NCBI GenBank assembly: GCA_934277655.1 | Contig: CAKQVC010000038.1 | Coordinates: 1 to 11,222 of the forward strand | Length of the DNA: 11,222 bases | Source: an uncultured Clostridia bacterium | GTDB taxonomy: Bacteria; Bacillota; Clostridia; Peptostreptococcales; Anaerovoracaceae | Direction of reading: 5' to 3' | Part shown: positions 7,172 to 11,222 of the stretch, one piece after another | How positions within the stretch are numbered: position 1 is the first letter of the stretch | How the letters are laid out: each line of letters opens with the position of its first letter | Made by a program: the position numbers and the translations under genes | Notes under the pieces: generated by a model | What the model saw: the letters and a program-made list of their open reading frames with translations, nothing else | Databases searched by the model: none | Told to the model about the DNA's origin: nothing

Positions 7172-8437
7172 TCAATCATCAATTCTGGTAATCTTTGCAC
7201 CTAGTTTATCAAACTTCTCGATAAATTTCTCATATCCTCTCTCGATGTGAAAAATCTCCGATATTTCTGTCTGACCCTCTGCTGCCAGTCCTGCCAGTAC
7301 CATTGCTGCACCGGCTCTAAGGTCTGTTGCCATTACCTGACTGCCTCGGAGTTTGGAATTGCCGCGTACGATCGCCTTATTTCCTGCCGTTTCAATATGG
7401 GCACCCATTTTATTCAGTTGTGCCACATGCATGAAACGATTTTCAAAAACAGTTTCAATGACAGTACTTGATCCATCGACGGTCGTAAGAAATGCCATGA
7501 ACGGTGACTGAATATCTGTCGGGAATCCTGGATATGGCAATGTTTTTATGTCTGTCGCCGTCTGCAGTCCCAAGTCTCCTCGTACCGTCATGTCATCATC
7601 TCCGACTTCAATCCGCACGCCACATTCTCTCAGCTTGGCAATAATCGGCTTCACATGGTCAGGCACTGCATTGCAGATATGCACATTTCCTTTTGTAATA
7701 GCTGCCGCAAGCATAAAGGTTCCTGTTTCAATTCTGTCCGGAATAACGGTGTGGTTTGCACCCGCCAGTCTTTCAACTCCTTCGATCTTGATCGTATCGG
7801 TACCGGCACCTTTGATTTTTGCACCCATTTTATTCAAGAAGTTAGCAAGATCAACGATTTCCGGCTCTTCTGCTGCATTTTCCAGATAGGTTACCCCCTG
7901 TGCCAGAACTGCCGCCATCATAATATTTTCCGTTGCACCCACGCTTGGAAAGTCAAGATAAATCGTATCGCCGATCAGTCCCTGCGGTCCTGCTATCGCT
8001 TCTACATACGTATCGGTTCTGTTGATAATAGCACCCAGTGCCTCCAGTCCTTTCAGGTGCAGGTCGATCGGTCTTGCTCCGATTGCACAGCCACCCGGAC
8101 TCGGGATCTTTGCACGCCCCTTTCTGGCAAGAAGAGGCCCCATTACCAAAATAGAGGCCCTCATCTTATTTACCAGCTCGAATTGTGCTTCTGTAGAGAT
8201 TATATCCTTCGTTGAAATTGAAATTACATTTTCGTCCAGTTCCTCAATATGAGATCCGAGAGAAGACAGAATTTCCTTCATGAAAGAAACGTCCCGCAAT
8301 CTCGGAACATCGCGGATCACACATGGTTCTTCTGCAAGCAGTGCCGCTGCCATCAGCGGAAGTACTGCATTTTTCGCACCACTGATCACAACGTCCCCTT
8401 TCAGCGGTCCGCTTTTTTCTACAATGTATTTAGCCAA
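7172..8437 (-). CDS. murA: UDP-N-acetylglucosamine 1-carboxyvinyltransferase (MurA)
   Basis: Transfers enolpyruvate from phosphoenolpyruvate to UDP-N-acetylglucosamine, the first committed step of peptidoglycan synthesis, in the cytoplasm. At 421 residues it has full family length. SGAKNAVLP at 19-27 carries the conserved Lys22-Asn23. PGGCAIGARPIDLHL has Cys117, the catalytic residue and fosfomycin target, so the enzyme should be fosfomycin-sensitive in principle. The FPTDIQSPF motif is also present. The start codon is TTG (complement of 8435-8437), set by GGAGG at 8444-8448 six bases upstream; no ATG would give the standard N-terminus. It lies 15 bases after the abrB stop, is probably co-transcribed with abrB and ends at a strong terminator. 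Many Firmicutes have two MurA paralogues; this is the spoIID-linked one. Confidence 0.97.
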   Translation of the reverse strand: MAKYIVEKSGPLKGDVVISGAKNAVLPLMAAALLAEEPCVIRDVPRLRDVSFMKEILSSLGSHIEELDENVISISTKDIISTEAQFELVNKMRASILVMGPLLARKGRAKIPSPGGCAIGARPIDLHLKGLEALGAIINRTDTYVEAIAGPQGLIGDTIYLDFPSVGATENIMMAAVLAQGVTYLENAAEEPEIVDLANFLNKMGAKIKGAGTDTIKIEGVERLAGANHTVIPDRIETGTFMLAAAITKGNVHICNAVPDHVKPIIAKLRECGVRIEVGDDDMTVRGDLGLQTATDIKTLPYPGFPTDIQSPFMAFLTTVDGSSTVIETVFENRFMHVAQLNKMGAHIETAGNKAIVRGNSKLRGSQVMATDLRAGAAMVLAGLAAEGQTEISEIFHIERGYEKFIEKFDKLGAKITRIDD

Positions 8438-8443
8438 TTTCAG

Positions 8444-8448
8444 CCTCC
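8444..8448 (-). promoter_or_regulatory. Ribosome binding site for the TTG start of murA
   Basis: GGAGG (complement of 8444-8448) is six bases before the TTG codon and starts four bases after the abrB stop codon. It supports both the TTG start and tight coupling to abrB. Confidence 0.85.
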
Positions 8449-8452
8449 GGGA

Positions 8453-8695
8453 CTATAAGCTTTTCAGCTCTTCAATGCAGTTTTTGCATACGTTTTTGCC
8501 ATGGATGACTTCAACGTCCTTTGCATTTCCGCAGAAGATGCATGCAGGTTCATACTTTTTCAGCATGATGTAGTCTCCATCTACAAATACTTCCAGAGAA
8601 TCATCTGTTTTGATTCCAAGTGTTCTTCTTAATTCTACCGGGATAACTACTCTTCCTAACGGATCTACCGGTCTTACAATTCCTGTTGCTTTCAT
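8453..8695 (-). CDS. AbrB-family transition-state regulator with a C-terminal Cys4 motif
   Basis: DNA-binding regulator related to B. subtilis AbrB and Abh, which repress post-exponential genes during growth and are lifted at the onset of sporulation. Residues 1-48 are a swapped-hairpin AbrB domain very close to B. subtilis AbrB (GIVRPVDPLGRVVIP at 5-19, ELRRTLGI at 21-28). The rest differs: instead of the AbrB C-terminal domain there is a short tail with C52-x2-C55 and C70-x2-C73, a likely zinc site. Total length is 80 against 96 in B. subtilis AbrB. AGGAGG at 8705-8710 lies nine bases before the ATG. murA follows 15 bases downstream; the membrane protein gene ends 73 bases upstream. I see no convincing promoter in that gap, so all three may share one transcript. 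Confidence 0.93.
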   Translation of the reverse strand: MKATGIVRPVDPLGRVVIPVELRRTLGIKTDDSLEVFVDGDYIMLKKYEPACIFCGNAKDVEVIHGKNVCKNCIEELKSL

Positions 8696-8768
8696 ATGTT
8701 TCTTCCTCCTGAATTTTATTATGTTTATTTTAGTCTTCCTTTTAAGAAGGATTTGTCAGCCTGACTTT

Positions 8769-9122
8769 TCATTCTTCGTCATCGGATACTTCTGCTTCCT
8801 CTGACTCTCCCCTGATCATGCCGATCACAGATGATATCGTATTTACAATGCTTGTAAATGCTGCAACAATGCTCTGATTGCCACTGATAGCGTCTGTAAT
8901 GGTCCCGACTGCTGAAGCAGCTCCCTCAATAACATCGTCCAGGTTTTCGGCCTGATCCGCTGCTACAGAAGATACTGTCTTGGCGTCCTTTAAAACAGCA
9001 TCTACACCCTTCAGGGTTCCGATCAGTTTTCGAATAAGCAAAATCAGATACACCAGCAGTATCATTCCGAGCACTGCCAGAATAGTCAGTATCATGCCCT
9101 TCAGAGTGATAGTAATCGTCAT
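8769..9122 (-). CDS. Small single-pass membrane protein, DUF948-like, function unknown
   Basis: Not recognised as a characterised protein. The predicted 117 residues have one hydrophobic helix at about 9-30, followed by a basic patch (RKLIGTLKG), a long amphipathic region from 38 to 105 rich in Ala, Val, Ser, Thr and Ile, and an acidic tail (EVSDDEE) at the C-terminus. This layout resembles DUF948 proteins such as B. subtilis YtxG, but the resemblance is one of shape. The start is at the ATG six bases after AGGAGG (9129-9134). The longer frame to 9206 is rejected because it would begin upstream of the -10 element. It is first in a probable transcript with abrB and murA and divergent from spmA. 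Confidence 0.75.
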   Translation of the reverse strand: MTITITLKGMILTILAVLGMILLVYLILLIRKLIGTLKGVDAVLKDAKTVSSVAADQAENLDDVIEGAASAVGTITDAISGNQSIVAAFTSIVNTISSVIGMIRGESEEAEVSDDEE

Positions 9123-9128
9123 CTCATA

Positions 9129-9134
9129 CCTCCT
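9129..9134 (-). promoter_or_regulatory. Ribosome binding site of the membrane protein gene
   Basis: AGGAGG (complement of 9129-9134), six bases before the ATG at 9120-9122. It fixes the start of the 117-residue protein and rules out a 28-residue N-terminal extension. Confidence 0.85.
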
Positions 9135-9173
9135 TTTCTTTTCGCATATTACATTTAATTCTGATCTGCCCTT

Positions 9174-9203
9174 ATTATACCCCAAAAATGGAAATAGTTC
9201 CAA
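9174..9203 (-). promoter_or_regulatory. Sigma-A promoter of the membrane protein-abrB-murA unit
   Basis: On the minus strand, TTGGAA (complement of 9198-9203), an 18-base spacer and a perfect TATAAT (complement of 9174-9179). Transcription would start near 9167, some 45 bases before the membrane protein start. Confidence 0.7.
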
Positions 9204-9222
9204 CATCTTTTTTACATTTTTG

Positions 9223-9230
9223 CATATAAT
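9223..9230 (+). promoter_or_regulatory. Probable -10 element of the spmA-spmB promoter
   Basis: CATATAAT at 9223-9230 fits the sigma-E/sigma-K -10 pattern CATAnnnT and also contains a perfect TATAAT. I cannot assign a good -35 for either class, so the sigma factor is open. In B. subtilis spmAB is expressed in the mother cell under sigma-E. Transcription would start near 9237, about 34 bases before spmA. Confidence 0.45.
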
Positions 9231-9270
9231 TTTATAAAAAATTTATTTTTCGTAAATCGGAGCGTTTTTT

Positions 9271-9843
9271 ATGATGAATTACATATGGTCATTACTTTTT
9301 TTATTATCTTTCACATATGCCTGCTTTTCCGGTACGCTTCCTGCCTTGGGAACAGCTTTAACAGAAAGTTCCCAGTCAGCAGTCAGTTTTGTTTTCAGTT
9401 TTATCGGTGTCATGGCCATGTGGAGCGGACTGATGGAAATTGCCGAACGAACCGGTCTGATCAATCGAATTGCGAAAGTTCTCATGCCTTTTACCCGTTT
9501 CCTCTTCCCATCACAAAAAGATCCGGAAACCCTTTCCTGCATCATCATGAGTTTCATGGCAAATATTTTCGGTGCAGGAAACAGCTCAACTGTTTTTGCC
9601 CTGCGAACCATGGAGCGGCTTGATGTCCAGAACCGCCACAGCCACCTTGCCAGCAACGATATGTGTACTTTTGCAGTTGTCAACATGGCGTTTGCACCGG
9701 TTTTCCCGGTTGTAACCATACAACTGCGGGAAGAACTTGGCTCCAGCAATCCATTTTCGATCGTGTTTCCGGCTGTCTTAACAGCAGGATGTACAATCCT
9801 GGTTTCGATTCTTGCCTGCAAGATCTTAGAAAGGAGATACTGA
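9271..9843 (+). CDS. spmA: Spore maturation protein A (SpmA)
   Basis: Integral membrane protein of the nucleoside-recognition (Gate) family. With SpmB it is needed for normal dehydration of the spore core and hence heat resistance in Bacillus and Clostridium; the transported substrate is not established. The 190 residues match the usual length of about 196. Several hydrophobic helices are present. The family stretch FGAGNSSTVFALRTMERL (95-112) is followed by SNDMCTFAVVNMAF. The first of two consecutive ATGs (9271 and 9274) is taken; GGAG at 9259-9262 lies eight bases before it. The last codons contain the ribosome binding site of spmB, so the two genes are translationally coupled. The N-terminal helix is a membrane anchor; no cleaved signal is evident. 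Confidence 0.95.
   Translation: MMNYIWSLLFLLSFTYACFSGTLPALGTALTESSQSAVSFVFSFIGVMAMWSGLMEIAERTGLINRIAKVLMPFTRFLFPSQKDPETLSCIIMSFMANIFGAGNSSTVFALRTMERLDVQNRHSHLASNDMCTFAVVNMAFAPVFPVVTIQLREELGSSNPFSIVFPAVLTAGCTILVSILACKILERRY
9830..9836 (+). promoter_or_regulatory. Ribosome binding site for the non-AUG start of spmB
   Basis: AAAGGAG lies in the last codons of spmA and ends eight bases before CTG at 9845-9847. No ATG, GTG or TTG in the spmB frame is placed to use it, and the first ATG (9890) is over 50 bases away without a site of its own. Confidence 0.8.
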
Positions 9844-9844
9844 T

Positions 9845-10372
9845 CTGGAGTCTTTTTTTTCTTCAGCCTCTCAGTCCTTCGTTCCGGTTATGGCAACCGT
9901 CATCATCAGCTACGGCGTCTTTCACAATGCACCGGTATACGACTATTTTATTGAAGGTGCAAAAAATGGTTTAAAAACCGCTGTTGAAATTCTTCCTTTT
10001 TTGATCGGTATCTATCTGGCTGTTAACAGCCTTACGGCTTCTGGTTTCATGTCGTTCCTTTTTTCCGTTTTGAAACCATTCTTTTCGTTTATTCATGTTC
10101 CTGTTGAACTGCTCCCTCTCATTATCCTTCGTGCTGTTTCCGGAAGCGGTTCTTTTCTCATCGTTCAGGATATTATGGAAACTGCAGGCCCTGACTCTTA
10201 TATCGGCCGTGCTGCCTGTGTCATGGCCGGCGGATGCGAAACAGTCCTCTACGTACTTGCCTTGTATTTCAGCGTTACCGGTGTTTCCCGTATGCGTCAT
10301 GCCTTTGCAGGGGGGATGATCGGTTACTTTGCAGGTGTCATTTTATCTTTAATCATTGTGAATTTCATGTAA
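9845..10372 (+). CDS. spmB: Spore maturation protein B (SpmB), predicted CTG start
   Basis: Partner of SpmA in spore core dehydration; a multi-pass membrane protein of the same Gate family. From CTG at 9845 the product has 175 residues, against 178 in B. subtilis. Beginning at the first ATG (9890) gives 160 residues and loses 15 that align with the usual SpmB N-terminus (ESFFSSASQSFVPV before MATVIISYGVF). Family motifs are clear: YDYFIEGAKNGLKTAVEILP, LRAVSGSGSFLIVQDIM, GPDSYIGRAA and CETVLYVLALYF. One base separates the spmA stop from the CTG, so re-initiation by the terminating ribosome is likely. A base error in the start codon would be the alternative explanation. A hairpin lies downstream, before the convergent serine-hydrolase-like gene. 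Confidence 0.9.
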   Translation: MESFFSSASQSFVPVMATVIISYGVFHNAPVYDYFIEGAKNGLKTAVEILPFLIGIYLAVNSLTASGFMSFLFSVLKPFFSFIHVPVELLPLIILRAVSGSGSFLIVQDIMETAGPDSYIGRAACVMAGGCETVLYVLALYFSVTGVSRMRHAFAGGMIGYFAGVILSLIIVNFM

Positions 10373-10390
10373 TGTCTGATGGTAACATCA

Positions 10391-10441
10391 TTATAAGCCA
10401 GCGTTGCCGCATGGATGCTTATAAACAGCATGGCATGCGGC
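10391..10441. repeat. Two overlapping, mutually exclusive inverted repeats in a convergent intergenic gap
   Basis: GCCGCATG (10406-10413) pairs with CATGCGGC (10434-10441), with inner pairing ATGCT/AGCAT around a seven-base loop: about 13 bp in total. A second repeat, TTATAAGC (10391-10398) with GCTTATAA (10417-10424), shares bases with the first, so only one can form at a time. The gap between spmB and the minus-strand gene is only 81 bases. Neither hairpin is followed by a T-tract on either strand. It may end or stabilise transcripts in a U-tract-independent way, but the role is unknown. Confidence 0.6.
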
Positions 10442-10453
10442 AGCTCCAAACAA

Positions 10454-11222
10454 TTATTTATACGTGGACATGCTGCATATCTGCGTAATATCCCTCATCA
10501 ATGTTTCTGCCTTACGGATATCCATATCGGTGACCGCCATTGCCAATATAAACGGATGCTGCGTCAAAATAATGCCCCCGTCTATGATGATATCCTCGTC
10601 AAACCCTGTCACATGTGCAACAGAAACACTTTCTTTAAAAATGTAAGGGATCATGCTGGTCCTCTGGTGCTGCTTCAAAAGGGACAGCATTTTGCGGCTG
10701 GCTTCTTCTGATATCATCTGTCCTCTGTAAATCCGATAAAAAATTGCTGCCATTTCCGGAACTGAGATATAATTCTGAATGCCTTTTTTCATTGCAGCTT
10801 CTTCGTCAATTTTACGGTTAAGTTTCATATCCCGATATCCCAGTTCATGGAACGTTTTTTGGATATTTTCTTTTCCAAGAATATCCACCAGCTTATTAAA
10901 AGCCATATTATCGCTGACCGTGCTCATCAAGTTATATAAATCAGAAATAGTCAGTTTCACACCATCATGTAGAAAGCGAAGTACTCCATAGGAGGGATCA
11001 TCTGCCTGTATGCAGTCATCCTTGTGGATGCGATATAGATCATCCTCTTTGATCTTTCCCTCTTCCATCTGCTTAAAGCACTCTACAAGCGCCATCAGCA
11101 TAATCGCTCCTGATCCCTGAAAGACCCGGCTGTTCCCAAAGAATAGTTCCTTTTCTTCCTCAAGGTCAATATAACTGATGCCGATTTTCCCATCAATACC
11201 GGCCAGACGATCCATAATTGCC
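10454..11222 (-). CDS. Class A beta-lactamase-fold serine-hydrolase-like protein with degenerate active site (N-terminus may lie outside window)
   Basis: Related to the beta-lactamase2/class A serine hydrolases, which attack beta-lactams or peptidoglycan-like substrates. From the ATG at 11213-11215 there are 253 residues. The frame stays open to the window edge and no ribosome binding site can be checked, so a few more N-terminal residues are likely. Numbering from that ATG, SDN at 101-103 is intact and the helix VECFKQMEEGKI fits the family. But where SxxK should stand the sequence reads GAIM (36-39, with Ser35 one place early and no Lys), and the KTG motif is VTG at 202-204. Class A catalysis is therefore unlikely, suggesting a binding or structural pseudoenzyme. 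There is no signal peptide in the visible part. It converges on spmB. The frame has no disruption, so it is not an obvious pseudogene. Confidence 0.82.
   Translation of the reverse strand, partial: AIMDRLAGIDGKIGISYIDLEEEKELFFGNSRVFQGSGAIMLMALVECFKQMEEGKIKEDDLYRIHKDDCIQADDPSYGVLRFLHDGVKLTISDLYNLMSTVSDNMAFNKLVDILGKENIQKTFHELGYRDMKLNRKIDEEAAMKKGIQNYISVPEMAAIFYRIYRGQMISEEASRKMLSLLKQHQRTSMIPYIFKESVSVAHVTGFDEDIIIDGGIILTQHPFILAMAVTDMDIRKAETLMRDITQICSMSTYK

Noticed and set aside
7655..8215. 186-codon plus-strand open frame
   Set aside because: Antisense to murA, Cys- and Arg-rich, no start signal.
9123..9206. 28-residue N-terminal extension of the small membrane protein
   Set aside because: The extension starts upstream of the TATAAT element and contains the AGGAGG ribosome binding site of the shorter protein.
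9279..9821. 180-codon minus-strand open frame
   Set aside because: Antisense to spmA, whose family match and ribosome binding site are clear.

Overview
The window reads as ordinary chromosome from a spore-forming, low-to-moderate-GC Firmicute of the class Clostridia, most likely a Lachnospiraceae-type anaerobe. The reasons are a class III (Firmicute-type) fructose-1,6-bisphosphatase, a SpoIID next to MurA, a SpmA/SpmB pair, an AbrB transition-state regulator and strong GGAGG ribosome binding sites. The family-level assignment is inferred from protein style, not from a search. There are no rRNA or tRNA genes, insertion sequences, CRISPR arrays or phage genes.

Layout. 1-2579 (minus): a MscS-type mechanosensitive channel, cut by the left edge, 44 bases behind the ribosome-associated GTPase gene typA. 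A sigma-A promoter for typA sits at 2751-2779, giving a leader of about 165 bases. 2580-3062 has no confident gene: it holds the typA leader and an AT-rich stretch. 3063-3608 (plus): an amidase_3-type cell-wall amidase without a signal peptide, converging on fbp across a shared hairpin terminator. 3738-9122 (minus): transcribed right to left as membrane protein, abrB, murA, terminator, spoIID, fbp, with promoters before the membrane protein, spoIID and fbp. 9271-10372 (plus): spmA-spmB, divergent from the membrane protein. 10454-11222 (minus): a beta-lactamase-fold protein with a degraded active site, probably extending past the right edge.

How it fits together. MurA makes the first committed peptidoglycan precursor. 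SpoIID degrades septal peptidoglycan during engulfment, SpmA/SpmB are needed for normal spore core dehydration, AbrB controls transition-state genes, and the amidase cleaves cell wall. Much of the window therefore concerns wall synthesis and remodelling around sporulation, with Fbp (gluconeogenesis), TypA and MscS as housekeeping neighbours. The murA-spoIID order is shared with Bacillus subtilis.

Four predicted starts matter. spoIID starts at 7065, not at the upstream ATG at 7089. The membrane protein starts at 9122, not 9206. murA uses TTG. spmB almost certainly uses CTG at 9845, one base after the spmA stop; beginning at the first ATG would remove 15 conserved N-terminal residues. I found no clear new multi-gene system. 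The best leads are the non-AUG coupled spmB start, the pseudo-serine-hydrolase, the amidase lacking its usual first zinc histidine (with a possible sigma-K promoter), and a terminator whose U-tract overlaps the spoIID -35 element.
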